The notes under the pieces: model-generated
The model's database searches: none
The model's input: the letters and a program-made list of their open reading frames with translations, nothing else
Told to the model about the DNA's origin: nothing
Assembly (NCBI GenBank): GCA_949987705.1
Contig: OX465283.1
Location: 131,962,101-132,026,100 of the forward strand
Source of the DNA: Thereva unica
Lineage: Eukaryota > Arthropoda > Insecta > Diptera > Therevidae
Direction: 5' to 3'
DNA: 64,000 nucleotides
Shown: positions 31,871-43,660 of the stretch, piece by piece
Layout of the letters: each line of letters opens with the position of its first letter
How positions within the stretch are numbered: the stretch's first letter is position 1
Translations under genes and position numbers: made by a program

Positions 31871-33740
31871 TAAATAATATATGTAAATAAATTATAGATT
31901 GTGATGCAATAAAATCCTAGGAATCACCCATGATATAAATTACATATAGAAACAATGTCACGAAATGGGTAATCACATTTTTTATATCGTTTCTCCAAAT
32001 TTTAAAATTTGAAGAAAAGCACTTCTCCATTAAAGTGGATAAATCTAATTAGAGAATTGTGGTCTATCTAAAGCAGTAATATAAGATACAATCTATAATC
32101 ATAATTTTTATTGCTCCTAATTCACAGTTAATTACTCCATTTATACAAAATTTATAATTAACGTCAAAATATTCTCTTTAAAACCAAAGGGCCTAATAAA
32201 ATCTAGATTACCTCTTCCTAATTATATCGTTAATATCATTTTACGACAGTTAAATGAATTAACTACATTTTTCTTTTTATTAATCCTAAAAAGCCTTTCT
32301 TATACTCTCCAGTAATAGAATTATAAAAGTCTTGTTAATTCTTTTGTTTACGATAAAACACCCCTCTCTGTTCTGTTATCATTTCAATTTATATAAACTT
32401 CTATATAAAACTTTCTAAATAACTTTTACTCTCAAAACAACCAAAATCTATATACTCGTAGGTATATATACAATTTGAAGCAGTCATTTCAACTCCCCAA
32501 CAAACTGAATTGGATTCAAAGTTAGTTTGACCGTAAAAAAATTCGGTTATCCTTTTAATTGCTGCCAAACATTCCATGTGGAGGAGCCAACTAAAAATTA
32601 TCTCGTTAAAGCAATAATAAAGTATTATCTCAAAAGCCAGGGAGCTTAAAACCTCGCATAAACATTTTATAAATGTTGGCTTAAAACATATCAACATCAC
32701 ACCAGAGGTACATCCACTTTATGGCGTAATGTTTGGCAAACAACCATCAGGGCAGAGGCAGGTACTGGGGAGCAACATTCCGAATTATGAAAGTTTAACT
32801 CCGCTGAATAACTCTGTACTAACTTTTCAGTTACCTTCATTAAATCATTAGACCTGTTCGGGGGAAAGGCCCCCTCGAAAACATCAGTAATGAAGAGGTA
32901 AGCATCAAAAGATTATTCCACAGTTGCCCTTTAATTGAGGAACGCCCCATGTGGATGCCTTGCCTCCTCCTGTGCTGTGTACGTAGCCCTTTTGACTGGT
33001 TTCAAAACTCGATGAATTAGCACGTACGTGAATAATTGCAAACAATTCTCACAACAGCAGGATAAAGTACTGAAGAAGCGCCACCAAGATATACTACAGA
33101 AGGGTGGCCCCATCTCACCCCCCTGGCTGCATCTTTGCTTCTTGGTAGAAAACAATTTCATGTTATACTAGCGAATATCCTGTGTGTATTTAAGTATTTA
33201 TACCCATCCTCAGGACGTGGCTTCGGTTTTGCCTAAATGGCGCTAAGTGCTGCTCGAGCTTCCCCTACAATCTGACTGATTAGCTGGCAGAACTCGGAAG
33301 CCACGACTAAAATCGTTTACTTTGGGTTGGTTGATATGAACAGGTATACAGCTGTATATGGAAATGCCACGTGCTTTTCAAATTTTCCTCTTAACAGAAA
33401 TGTACCAAGTAATGACTTAAGTAGGATTCAACGTTATCTAAATTTCGTTAGCTCAAAGTAACCTTATGTATTTAGGTGATACCATTTTTACATTGAAATT
33501 ACATTAAACCTATCAGTAGTCTTTGCCCCTTAACCTGCAAGGCAACAGCCCCATAGAATCTGGGTCGGGAGGAAACACATCGAAAATAGAAGGCTAGGGG
33601 GAAAATCTCGCTAGAATAGAAGAGAGAGTAGCTCAAGACCAGTGTTTCCAAACTTTATGATACTGCAGCCACCTACTACAAAAAAAATACCTTAGGCCCC
33701 CCAAAATAAAATATGTAAATTTGTGGGGTGCGCCATCTAC
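31871..33740. other. No gene recognised
   Basis: AT-rich to 32.5 kb. From 32700 to 32900 the plus strand reads VHPLYGVMFGKQPSGQRQVL and NIPNYESLTPLNNS, vaguely like an LTR-integrase downstream segment, but too weak to call. The remainder has no motif. Confidence 0.3.
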
Positions 33741-34500
33741 ACCTTCGGTATTTACACCTTCAAAAACTGTGACATTTTATAGCCGATTTTGAAAAATAGC
33801 AAAATTTATTTAGAGTATTCTCTACCATTTGAAAGATTTTGAATACAATGTCGTAAATCCTGGCCTGAATTCCGGGCATTATAGCTCGTATGTTAGCTTT
33901 AAGTTTGCTGGTTTGCTGGTATAAAATTTAATTTTGCAAGAGCTTTCACACAGTGGCTATGGTGTGGCAAAGTGCACCGTCTCCCTGAAAATAGGGTCAG
34001 ACCTTTGTCACATGTTTTCGGACACACAAAGTGCACCAACATCCAGCGATAGCTTTCGCCGTATCTCGAAGTTTGAAGAAAAATGGTCCACTGATGGTGA
34101 AATAGTCCAAACATTGATCCTCGTTCAGTGGAGTTTCGTGAATAACGTGTGGGTTCTCTGTTCCCCAAATTTGACAGTTTTGTTTATTGACTCCGCCAAA
34201 TAGTGTAAACTCAGCTTCGTACGTCATCAAAGTTTTGTCCTAAAAATCTCGCTTGGCATCGATCATTCTTCAGACGGCATTTCCATTTAGCAAGCGACGC
34301 GACTTGTCCGTTGGCAACAATCTTTGAGTAAGTTACACATTGTATGGGAAGAGATGAAGATCTTACTTCATAATCCTCCTTAGAGTCGTTCCACTCACGT
34401 TTAGCTCCTGAGATCGGGGCGATACGACACATTTGGAATATCGGAAACACTTCCTCTTACCGCTTCAACAACTTCATTAGTGTGTGTGCCAAGAGGTTAG
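33741..34500 (-). pseudogene. Tc1/mariner-superfamily transposase, degenerate
   Basis: Minus-strand pieces in order: VVEAVRGSVSDIPNVS, GTTLRRIMK, DLHLFPYNV then LTQRLLPTDKSRRLL (helix-turn-helix end), KTLMTYEAEFTLFGGVNKQN (first catalytic region; the usual DEAHF is YEAEF, so the first Asp is lost), CQIWGTENPHVIHETPLNED, ISGPFFFKLRDTAKAIAG, then PYFQGDGALCHT (second catalytic Asp kept). The third region is replaced by NIRAIMPGIQARIYDIVF-like sequence. Several stops and frameshifts make it inactive. It resembles the IS630-type transposases with GGVNKQN and WGTENP boxes. Confidence 0.85.
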
Positions 34501-34960
34501 AGTGCTTTCTGCTAAGCACCTATCTCGGATGCATACGTGAGCACCGGCAAGACCATGGTCTTAAAGAATAGCAGTTTTGATGTTATGAATGCTTGAATTT
34601 GAAGAGCCTTGACAGAATACAGTAGGCTTTGCTGGCTTTTAGCAGCCTACGCGTACCTCTGGTCCCATGCTATTGTCGGTTGCTACTAGTGACCTAAGCT
34701 AGGTACAGGATTTCACCACTTCGAACTTTTGTTTCTCAACCTTGTTTGCGTGAATAATGTTAGATGTTCTTGCAGACGAGACTATCATGTACTCTTCAGT
34801 TAGCAAGCCATTTAGCAATTCATAAAAATGTTCTTCCCATGCCTTTAAGATCGGTGATCAGATTTCCCTCTTTGTCCTTCCTTTGCTCAGAATACACTAT
34901 GTTCAATATTCTTTCATTTGGATGTGAAGATTTTTAGATCTTCCAACTACAGCTGACCGG
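34501..34960 (-). pseudogene. LINE remnant with RT core deleted
   Basis: The minus strand near 34880-34780 reads KDKEGNLITDL, WEEHFYELLNGLLTEEY-like sequence, a linker just before LINE RT domains. It is followed, after about 70 nt, by RRLLKASKAYCILSRLFKFK and KTMVLPVLTYASEI, which belongs after the RT palm (S.A...L...FK......K......LPVLTYASE). The RT core is missing between them. The reading needs several frame changes. Confidence 0.55.
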
Positions 34961-35099
34961 GAAATTTTTTTTTTGTTTGATTAGTTGTGATCATAAATTC
35001 GTTATTTCATTGGAATCGGAATACAATTGGCAAACCTGTCGGCCATGTTGGTGCGGCCATATTGAATCTAAAACTTTTGTTCATAAACTCGTTATTTTC

Positions 35100-35990
35100 T
35101 ACCTGAAAAACCGCTCAAAAGGGGCCGCCGGCTTCTCAACTAAACCGAACCTCTACCAAGAGAAAGACGACGAACTTCAAAGTCGTTTGAAAGAACCTGC
35201 ATAGATTTTATGAACCCCCTCTTTATGTAAAGAATCGAACTGACTAAGCTGACACTATCAAGGTTTATGTTATGATTCTAACGTGTGCCATGTTACGAGC
35301 TGTCCATCTGAAATTACTGCCCAACCTAACGACGGAGAAATGCTTATCGGCCTTGCGAGGGTTCTTTACTCGCAGAGTTGTTCTCAAGTGCCTTATGTCT
35401 GATAACGCTCGCGCCTTTAAGCAAGTTGCCTTAGAGTTGCGTCAATTAGCATCTATATTGGACTTCGAGAGGATGCATGTTTTTATTAGTGAAAAGGGCA
35501 TTACGTGGAAATTTATAGTGGAGGGAGCTGCTTAGTGGGGTGACTTTTGGGAAAGCAAAGTTGAAGATGACTATTGGCAGAGCAGTACTAACTACTATCA
35601 ACTCCCGACCTTTGACTTACTTCAGCGAAGACCCTATAGATCTCTCCCCGTTGACTCCAAATATTTTCTGAATGGGTCCCATTCAAATATTTTGTCAGGA
35701 CAAGCGACAGGCCCTGATACAAGGATTAAATGGAAGGACCGACTACGAAATTCCTATCTCTTATTGTGAAGATTTAACAGGGAATACATTCAACGGCTCA
35801 TATCCGCACATCATGCTGAGCGTAAAGTTTCTTCTCAGCTGGAAGTTGGTGAGGCTATCATCGTGTATGACCAACTGCCTCCTAGACTTTTCTGGAAACT
35901 TGCAGAGGTAATCAACATTTTCTCAGGACGCGATGGAAACTTCCAATATGTCAGCCTTTAACATCTTCCTAAGGAAACTTATAATCCATC
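35100..35990 (+). pseudogene. BEL/Pao integrase fragment
   Basis: The plus strand reads FERTCIDFMNPLFM (VGIDFAGPL type), MILTCAMLRAVHLKLLPNLT, LRGFFTRRVVLKCLMSDNAR (catalytic SDN), KGITWKFIVEGAA-WGDFWE (IEWKFI.E.APWWGGFWE), and DLLQRRPYRSLPVDSKYFLN-like segments. Later comes LISAHHAERKVSSQLEVGEA then IIVYDQLPPRLFWKLAEVIN and FSGRDGN. These are hallmark BEL/Pao integrase and downstream segments (VGD.V.......R..W.L..V....PG.DG). Stops and frameshifts occur around 35535 and 35640. Confidence 0.88.
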
Positions 35991-38900
35991 TACGCACTCT
36001 CTTATAATTTTGAACTCACGTATATTCAATTATAACTCAGTCTTTTTAGCAATCCGATTTCGAAGCCTTTTCGACAGAGTTTGTTATCTAGATTCACCTC
36101 CTATTTGGCTTCGGATGAGAAGCCTAAAACTTTTTGCTACCATAACCCCGTCTTTCAATCAAACCCCACTCCGTAGACACTACAATCAAAATACCAACTT
36201 CTTCATAAACTTATCTTACTTAAAAAACCATCAAAAATTAAAATTAATTATAAAAGAGAAACGAAATACACAAAAAAATTCTGCGAAATGAAAAAACCAG
36301 CAATCTGATTTTTATCTCCATAATTTACGTGAATGTCAGTAAATCAAAGCAGTTTATCAGTATCTGTCAGCTTTTTTTTTCAGAGACGATTTTCACCTTT
36401 TTTTACCATTACCATGCATATATCCACCATTAGCTAACCGCTGAGAATCGCAGAGATTTATGGGCTCCACGAACAACACTTAGTCTTAATTCCGTTGACA
36501 TGAAATCAATGACTTTTCTGCTTCTTCAAGACCCTTCAAAACACTAGATTCAGTACAGAAATTATTATTTGATCCTTATCACGCCTTGATTGTAATCTTG
36601 TAACTGCCTTGAAATTATTTATGGCAATCAGATGTTAGTAGATAAGATACTAGAAAAATACCAATTCTAAGAATGAATAGTCTAATAATAAAATATCCCC
36701 GGATATAAGCGATATAAATAAAAAAGTGACTATTGGTATGCAACATTTTATATAAATAGGAACAATTTTTAAAAAAATTAATCCTAAAAGTATGCAGAAC
36801 CAGTACCAAGAGGAACGCCAGAGGAATATGACCGACACACAGGGACGCTACGTCGTTAAGAGAATTAAATTTTTTACGTCTCCCATTCTGTTATAAATGA
36901 AGAATATTAACGTTATAAGATTTAATTAAGACTTATGGTGATTAAATCATAACAATATTTTACCGCGCTTTAAGTTGTCAGTAAATATTTGTTAGATAAA
37001 TATTAAACTATAGAAAAAAAAATCGACTTATTGGCAAAGTCGATGTCATAATCCCCCCGTTATAGCTAATGAATGAAAACCAAAGGTCATAAAACACTAA
37101 TGACTCTTTCGCTCAATTACCCACTGATACCACTATGAATTTCGTTGAAGGTAATATACAAATATGAATTTTTAACACCTCTCTTAAATCAAAACCCATA
37201 ATAATCATAATTAGTCTAAACTATTCCCTAATTTCCATGTTATTACATAATACCCAACATTTCAAAAAACAGTTTCAATTGTTATAAATGTTAATCCTTC
37301 GACCTAACTAGCGTCCCCAGGGCGTTATAATTGTTCTGAAATAAACGTGGTACTAAATAATTGTCATTAATTAAAATTGTCATAAATTCATTTGATTTTC
37401 TGTAATTTTGTTATTTTTCCACGAAATTCATCATTTCGCACACAATATGATCGTTGGAGTTATTTTTCATCATCGATTTGTCCTTTCAATTACCATCGAT
37501 TGTTTGTTTTTTTTTTTTTTTTGAATAACTCAATTTCTACTTAGGAATATCGTTCAAAGTCCTTAAACCCTTTCAATGTAATTAATGAAATTTTCCATTC
37601 CAGAATTCATTCCCTTTTGCAGAGAGATGATTTTTCCTTGGAATTAATCAAAATCCAATCATAACAAATAAACTATTTTTCGAAAACAACAGGCGATATC
37701 TAGGATTTTTTTGCCATCTAAAAGCAATTTGGAATGAAATTGAATATTAAATCCTTTACATATTCGAATCAGATAGAATTTCTAGTCCATTCATTATTAC
37801 TTTTCGTATATTTGTAATAACATACTACCAAAAATAATAAAAATAATATCAAGGTGAAATCAAATAATTTTGGCAACCAAATGTCTAAGTATGTAGTTTG
37901 GTGTTCCTAGTTTGATCAACGCCTGGACTATTTTGCTACACGTGTCGTCGAGTTGAAACCTTTTTAATGTCGAGGGTCATCTCTATGGAAGATTTTTCAG
38001 GGCTTGCTTTTTTAAAGACGAACTGCTTGTGTGATACTGAGGTGATATATAGATCTACAGGACGCTGGGCCCGCAAAAGGCTAGTTCGGCTTTGGTAGGA
38101 GTAAGAGTTTCTGCTGTTTTCATTGCTCTGAGAAAACCTCCTATTTCATTAATGCCGCAAAAACTTCATCCAGTCTGTTAGGCGCTATCATTGCTGCTAG
38201 ATCCGATTTTTGCGGTTTGCCAGCCCTACCTCTTGATTGCAATATGGTCATATAATTTGCTTCGCCCAAGGCTCTTAGTCTGTCGATTCTACCCACATAT
38301 AAAGGTACATAAAATTATACTTGTGTATTACACTCGTATAAAGCGGTGTTTCTTTTTGAAATTGTTATTAAAACTACACCGTTCAATATTTTTCAATGAA
38401 TTCTGCTTTATTGAAGAGAGTAAACCTTCTGACTATTAATGGAAAACAAGTTAATTGAAATAGCAGCCGCGACTGGCTTGGAAGTAGCCCATTCTGTTAA
38501 CCCAGTATTATAATATATTGTCGATTATTTGTGGACTTATTTTGCGAATACCTGAACAGGTGTTTTACTTAACTGCGTCTATTGTTTGAAGTAACAACGC
38601 TCCTTATCACTTCCTTATAAAAAATTCCATTGGTGACAAATCGAATCGAAATAACACACACTTCCAAAAAATACCCATCAAATGGTCACCCTTTATATAC
38701 AATTATAGGAAAGTGTTCACATTACTAATTAGACAATTACCCGTAATCAGTCACAATGCAATCACAAGCGTGTCACAACTATAAACAATTTAGTATTATT
38801 ATTATGCTATCACATTTTTGTCAATCTTCAAACAGTCACAAACGACTATCAAAATTGTGACTGTATTAATCTCAGGTCACAAGAATATAAATAGCTGGTT

Positions 38901-39417
38901 TCTAACATATTTTCAATAACTTCAGCTGAACAGGGTCGATAAGATGTGCTCAGACAGCCTGATTGCATCAATAATTCCTGATGTACGTTGATTACGTTGT
39001 GACGCCCACACATTATAGTTGATTCGTTTTGTGATTTGTCTTGTGACTGGGTTCTTAGAATACCAAAACCGCTCATAGTCACAAGAAAGGTCTCAAAATA
39101 TCTCATTGTTACACGTTGGTTCTGCGTTCGCGAGTAGCAAGAATGAAACTCGATTCTTTAACTTCTTAAGTTCGATACACTCAAGCATCGACGATTAGCT
39201 TTGGAAGTAAACTCAGTTGGGTATGTTGTTTACAGTTGACACCTGACGCTTGATCCATTTTTAGTAATTACTCAATTACTTTTAGTGGGCTCAGCTGTCA
39301 GGTGCGTGTACACTTGGCCTTCTGATTTATTTTCTCTTCTTGTTTTATATTGATAAACTTCTGTTGTTTTATGACACAACAATATTATTATGCTTAACAT
39401 TACAAAACCTGGATTGA
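35991..39417. other. AT-rich spacer, no gene recognised
   Basis: 3.4 kb of mostly AT-rich DNA, including T runs at 37509-37521 and many ATAAT stretches. From 38700 to 39100 there are several GTGACTG and GTCACAA words in both orientations, with a TATAAATA at 38885. That could be LTR-like promoter sequence of the gypsy fragment that follows, but paired LTRs were not found. Small ORFs lack motifs. Confidence 0.35.
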
Positions 39418-39730
39418 AGAGGTCACAATGCTCGGTAAAAACACGCCGCATGCGTCTACCAAGCTATCTCCATTAAACTGTCTGTACGGGTTTACCTTTG
39501 AGATGTCCACGAATCTCCAAAGAAACTGCACCTGTTTACAATGCGGAACACTATCTCTCCCGACATGCCGACAAACAAACACGAGTCACAAAAGCTTTGT
39601 GACTTATGCTACTAACAACTTAGAATAAAAGGGAATATCTTTTAAAAACCTTGGACGGTATCGCTGGAGCAATAAGTTGACGTGGTCTAAGTAGCACTTA
39701 TGACTGAACCAACAACTCGGAAGCTAAATC
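39418..39730 (+). pseudogene. Ty3/gypsy integrase C-terminal fragment
   Basis: The plus strand reads NTPHASTKLSPLNCLYGFTF then EMSTNLQRN, the segment after the integrase core of gypsy elements (.H.ST..TPF..LYG....IP..L.R). In the next frame comes PVYNAEHYLSRHADK-like sequence. Frameshifted and short. The core catalytic residues are not present. Confidence 0.6.
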
Positions 39731-39887
39731 ACTTATCTTAAGCAGTCTCTGGTGGGTACTATAGCAAAAACCATATCTCCAATTCTCTATTAGATTTCAT
39801 CTTAGCTGAATCCGCTCAATGACCATACAAATCATGCTATCGTTGTTGTAGTGACAGCCGCTACGTTCGTGCGCTGTCAGGAGAGAC

Positions 39888-40397
39888 TTGATTAGGTCTT
39901 CGGCAAATACCAGACCAAGAGTAAATTACGAAAAACGATTTCATAAACGGAGCAAAGAAAACCTGGTTAGTACACTCAAAGCTACAGGTTTGCCGCAACA
40001 AGGCCAAATCCAATGGATCAATCACATGGATAGTTTGATCAGAAAGAAAAGCAAATATACATATGTGGATCCAGCGAGCCTTGGTAATTTACGGAACCCA
40101 ACTATCATCGCACATGTGGTTCGGATCCACGCATCAGTTTGGACCTGCGTCCACTTCTTCCAGCCCGATTATTTTTCCTGTCTTCGTTCGTTGGAGCAAT
40201 TTCCGGTTTTGACTTTGCGAACGTGTTCGACTGTATTACTACTGATAGAAGCCGTTGGAGTAAAGGCGGGTGTTGGCAGTACTCTAGTGGTTCACTCTTG
40301 TATGGTACACAGATGGTATTATAAAAGGCACTACCTCAATGTTGTAATGGATTGGTTTCGATTCACTGGATTTTTTGGACAAAATTGGCCGCGCTGA
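39888..40397 (+). CDS. 169-codon ORF, unrecognised
   Basis: Open from ATG 39888 to 40397. The first 60 residues are basic (NYEKRFHKRSKENLVSTLKA, MDSLIRKKSKYTYVDPAS), then a Cys- and aromatic-rich stretch. I do not recognise it. In another frame at 40200-40230 the DNA reads FDFANVFDCI, which resembles RT motif A (DFAKAFDCI), so a decayed LINE may overlap. An inactive remnant is more likely than a gene. Confidence 0.25.
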   Translation: MIRSSANTRPRVNYEKRFHKRSKENLVSTLKATGLPQQGQIQWINHMDSLIRKKSKYTYVDPASLGNLRNPTIIAHVVRIHASVWTCVHFFQPDYFSCLRSLEQFPVLTLRTCSTVLLLIEAVGVKAGVGSTLVVHSCMVHRWYYKRHYLNVVMDWFRFTGFFGQNWPR

Positions 40398-41613
40398 ACA
40401 ATGACACTCTGATATTTCCTATCGCAAGACAGTTACAGCGAACCTGCAATTCCAATTCTCCATAGGTGGAAGTGACTATTTAAGTATGACAGTATGCTCA
40501 AGTTGAATGCTTTTCTAGACTTGAGGATAGCCCTCCAAATACTGGTCCCACACCTGTTTCTAAGCCATATGCGCGCATCCGGTCCAAGAAAACCCAGGAT
40601 AGACACTTTTCTATGTTCACAAAGGGAGGAAGGAGGAGGAGGGAGGCTCGAAGTCTTACGAGAAGGCTTCCACATTGCAAGAAGTATTTTCTTTGAAAAT
40701 GCTTCCACTTTCCCTTCAGTGCACTGACAAAGTTAATTAGCTTAACTCCTTATCATAAAAATCTAGGATCGTTCATGGATCTTACAAATGGTTGCACCTT
40801 TTTACTTAGTACAATTTTAAATCCAAGTTAGCCTACCCGAATTCAGAACATTTTGGCGCTTAAAGAAGAATTTATTATTTATTATTATCTTTTAAATTTT
40901 TATAATTTTGAATAGAGTATAAAATAAATATTCAGGTGATGCAATGCAAAAATAGCTTAGCTCTTCGTCAAATTCTTTCCTAAATTAAATAAACTCGACA
41001 ATTTCACACCTTATTTACCATTCAATTTATAGTAAAGCATTAAAATTGAAATCATTTCATTAGATTTGTTTATTTATCTTGTTGCTAGTGTACTATCACA
41101 CAAAAAAAAATACATACTATAATTCAACAAAACAAATCCCCTTCATTCTACACTACAGAAAATTGAATCTGGTCACAGTTTACGGATTTTAAAAACTCTA
41201 GGGACTTACTGGTAACTTAGGATTCTGACCCGGGTTTTATTGGGCTCTTAGGAGCCCTTAAGCAGAATGATTATTTTATCTAAGTAAAATTCCTCTCGTA
41301 GATAAAAAGAATCTTTTCTTTTAACATGAAATGTGAAAATCCAACTGGCTGTTTAGATTGGGGTTTTTTCAGTTCAATTGGGTAAAAAATAGCTAGAGCT
41401 ATCAATTCATATGTTTAAGCTTGTCCTGAGGGTAGGTGGATTTTCTTTCGTACAAGGATGCAAATTTGATAATGGAAAAGGAAGTTTTTTTATCCCAAAA
41501 ATTCCAGCATAAATTCCATAGTATTATTTATTGATATTTGTGAAAGTTGTATTTTTTTATTTAATCTTATATTAACGAATTTCGGTTTTCTAATTTTCTT
41601 CATAATTTTTCAA
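40398..41613. other. No gene recognised
   Basis: 40400-40720 is moderately GC-rich with a GGAGGAAGGAGGAGGAGGG purine run at about 40625. The rest is AT-rich. No motif was seen. Confidence 0.3.
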
Positions 41614-41815
41614 TCAAACATTCATCAGTCTAATCGATGGACCTCTTACTGCTTTCTCTAGAACCACTTTGAATAACAAGTAGAAGATGTGGTCATCTTG
41701 CCTGAATCCTCTATTTGTTCTAAGAGGTGAGGATAACTCACCATCTATTCTCACTCTACACCTTGCATAGCCGGCGGATAATGTGGATATGGTGGGTAGC
41801 AGCACCCAACCGAAA
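41614..41815 (-). pseudogene. LINE RT motif B segment
   Basis: The minus strand reads ARCRVRIDGELSSPLRTNRG then FRQDDHIFYLLFKVVLEKAV, equivalent to CRVRI.G.LS.PF....GFRQGD.LSC.LFN..LEK of YQCGFRPGRS-type LINEs. RQGD is changed to RQDD. In RT order this follows the segment at 43260-43660 (same strand), so both may be one copy split by about 1.45 kb of insertions. Confidence 0.75.
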
Positions 41816-42145
41816 AACACCGCGTGGGTAAAATACCCAACCGAAGGAGGTATTTCCTATATCCTCCATTTGCATTCAAGAGCTGAGATAGATCTCTCTT
41901 CCACAGACCTTTAACAGACCCCTTCCACTACCCCCGCCATTCTATTACGGACTCGCAGCGCGTCATCTGGTGGCGCAATATATTTGGCTCCCCTCTAACA
42001 TATTCTGTATTATGCCTTCTCTCGCCAGAATGTCTACGGAGATCGCTACCCGCTTTCACGCACCTCACATCGTTGAACGGGGTCCTGTATGCGCAGAATA
42101 ACAAGCCCTGAAGTAGCTTAGTCTGAATGCGGCCTCTAGTTTCTG

Positions 42146-42660
42146 CTGTCAGTCCTCATTCCCACTAAGACGGACCGTCTGCTTAAACGGATGATGTCGC
42201 CCGGACGTGTGTGTTCACACTAAGAGGGGCTCGGCCGTCCCTTTAAATGCACTTATATCCGGTCCATGCTGCTAATCTTAACTTTTTGTCCTTATAGTGC
42301 TCCGACGTATTGTCCCACAAGAAAGCTCTATTTTCAACCAGCGAGATTAACGTACATTCGCCATCCATTTGGACAGGCGCAGACGCCGAAATTATGCGTA
42401 TGGAGTGATCGGTGGAGTTGGAGGGGGCACAGCGATGCCACATCGTTGGCGGATTCATTCGAACTTTATCCGGTCCGAGTGTTTATATGGCTCTCTGCAG
42501 TGACGAAACGTCCGTTTAAAAACTCTGATCCGTCCTTTTTCCTGGATCCGTCTATATGTGAACAGTTTCATATAAATTGCACTGTCACGGGCATATCCGT
42601 CTCTTTAGACGGACTGAGAAAACAGACGGTGCGTCTTAATGAGAATGGGACCTTAGCCGT
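42146..42660. mobile_element. Harbinger-like MITE with MADF remnant (second copy type)
   Basis: The left end has CTCATTCCCACTAAGACGG then ACCGTCTG (42150-42180). The inverted right end has CCATTCTCATTAAGACGC then ACCGTCTG (42655-42625). This is one indel and few mismatches over about 27 bp. Inside, on the minus strand, DGECTLISLVENRAFLWDNT then SEHYKDKKLRLAAW (about 42385-42260) is a MADF-domain start. A MADF remnant between TIRs again suggests PIF/Harbinger, as at 24606-25041. The sequences of the two TIRs differ, so these are different families. The exact ends and TSD are uncertain. Confidence 0.68.
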
Positions 42661-42723
42661 TCTGTTCGAAGCTCCCTCGCACACTGATACTGCGTGTAGT
42701 AGGACTGAGCTAAGCATCCTGCC

Positions 42724-42900
42724 CATTAGTGATGAGCAACCGCAAGAACAAGACAAGACGGATCTAGTCTTGTTCTTGTGTTGTTCTTGTTCAGTCTGTC
42801 TTGTTCTTGTAAACATAACTAAGTCGTGTTCTTGGTCTTGCTAAGTGTACAAGAACAAGATAAGACTGCAAGAACAATACCATTTTTGCTGATCACATTT
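42724..42900. mobile_element. CAAGAA-repeat hAT MITE, short copy
   Basis: Begins TAGTGATGAGCAA (42729 region) and ends TTGCTGATCACA (near 42887-42898), an imperfect inverted match. Between are inverted and direct runs of CAAGAACAAGA and TCTTGTTCTTG plus AACATAACTAAGTCGTG. This is the same order, reverse-complemented, as in the hAT element at 45625-46829 (CTTAG-TATG-TTGCAAGAACAAGA). It is therefore a small derivative of the same family. Target duplication is not clear. Confidence 0.75.
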
Positions 42901-43115
42901 GGACATTTTACCCGCCGCGCCGTCCCTCTTCAAACTGTGCTTTAAAATTCAGCCCCCTGTCGATCACCACTCTCAGGTATGTATCTGTGAGTGAATGATT
43001 TGTTCGCATACTTTGCTCCTTACGACGATTTTTTCCCATCGTTTACACTGCTTCAGTTTTATGCTCAGCCAGCATCAGGTCATCGCTTTCAGGCCCGTTT
43101 TTTAATCTCCCGGAT
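42901..43115 (-). pseudogene. R1/LOA-type LINE RT, downstream palm segment
   Basis: The minus strand reads DDLMLAEHKTEAV, a stop, then MGKNRRKEQ and HSLTDTYLRVVIDRGLNFKA then QFEE. This is the L...KTE.VL.......R.............KYLGV.ID..LNF..H segment of R1/LOA-group LINEs, with KYLGV changed to TYLRV. It is a small fragment between the hAT MITE and another LINE. Confidence 0.6.
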
Positions 43116-43259
43116 CGCTTCAATTCATCTAATTGAACCTGATCGTACAATTCGGTCTAATTGAACCCGATCGCTCAGGACATATCCCTGCAGAGCTCCG
43201 CATATTGCTCTGTACACCGTTCGCCCATCTTTCGTTTCATAAGTAGAAGGGGGTGGGTG

Positions 43260-43660
43260 TTTGTTTGACTACCCACCCGAGACGAGACCAACACCATCTA
43301 CCATCACTGACACCTTACTTTATTTTTGTCAGTTCTACAAGGTGTTTAGGTATTTCGAGCTGCTCCAGAGCATCAAATAACTCATTCGGTTCACACTATC
43401 GTAAAAATATTTGTAGTAGATAGTAGTATCATGTGGATGTTTATGTTAAATGCAACAGCTTTTTCGAGTGTTTGTCTGAGTAAAAATAGCTGGTCTCTTT
43501 TGGATCTTCCAGGGCGGAAACTGCATTGATACTCTCGTAATATTCTTTCCACGTATTATGGAGTACAACGTGAAAATACTTTGTATGGTGTGTTCAATAG
43601 CGTTATTCCTTTATAATTGCTGCAAGATAGAGGGTCTTCTTTTTGGAACGGAGTTCCTTA
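43260..43660 (-). pseudogene. LINE RT fingers and palm, frameshifted
   Basis: The minus strand reads DPLSCSNYKGITLLNTPYKV then FSRC, ILREYQCSFRPGRSKRDQLF, LLRQTLEKAVAFNINIHM, a decayed motif A ending YDSVNR, and ELFDALEQLEIPKHLVELTK. The EYQCGFRPGRST.DQ and FVDFK.AYDSVNR boxes identify the clade also seen at 41614-41815. Frame changes flank motif A. Confidence 0.75.

Noticed and set aside
32700..32930. gypsy/copia integrase tail (VHPLYGVMFGKQPSG)
   Set aside because: Only a vague resemblance, with no conserved catalytic or C-terminal box.
38700..39110. LTR of a gypsy element (GTGACTG words, TATAAATA)
   Set aside because: No second LTR, primer-binding site or polypurine tract could be matched.
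39888..40397. Reverse transcriptase gene, from the motif-A-like FDFANVFDCI in an overlapping frame
   Set aside because: No other RT motif occurs upstream or downstream in any frame; a single 10-residue match is not enough.
42266..42844. 192-codon plus-strand ORF as a gene
   Set aside because: Its 3' third is the CAAGAA repeat and its 5' part is the reverse of the MADF-containing MITE; it is a shadow of two elements.
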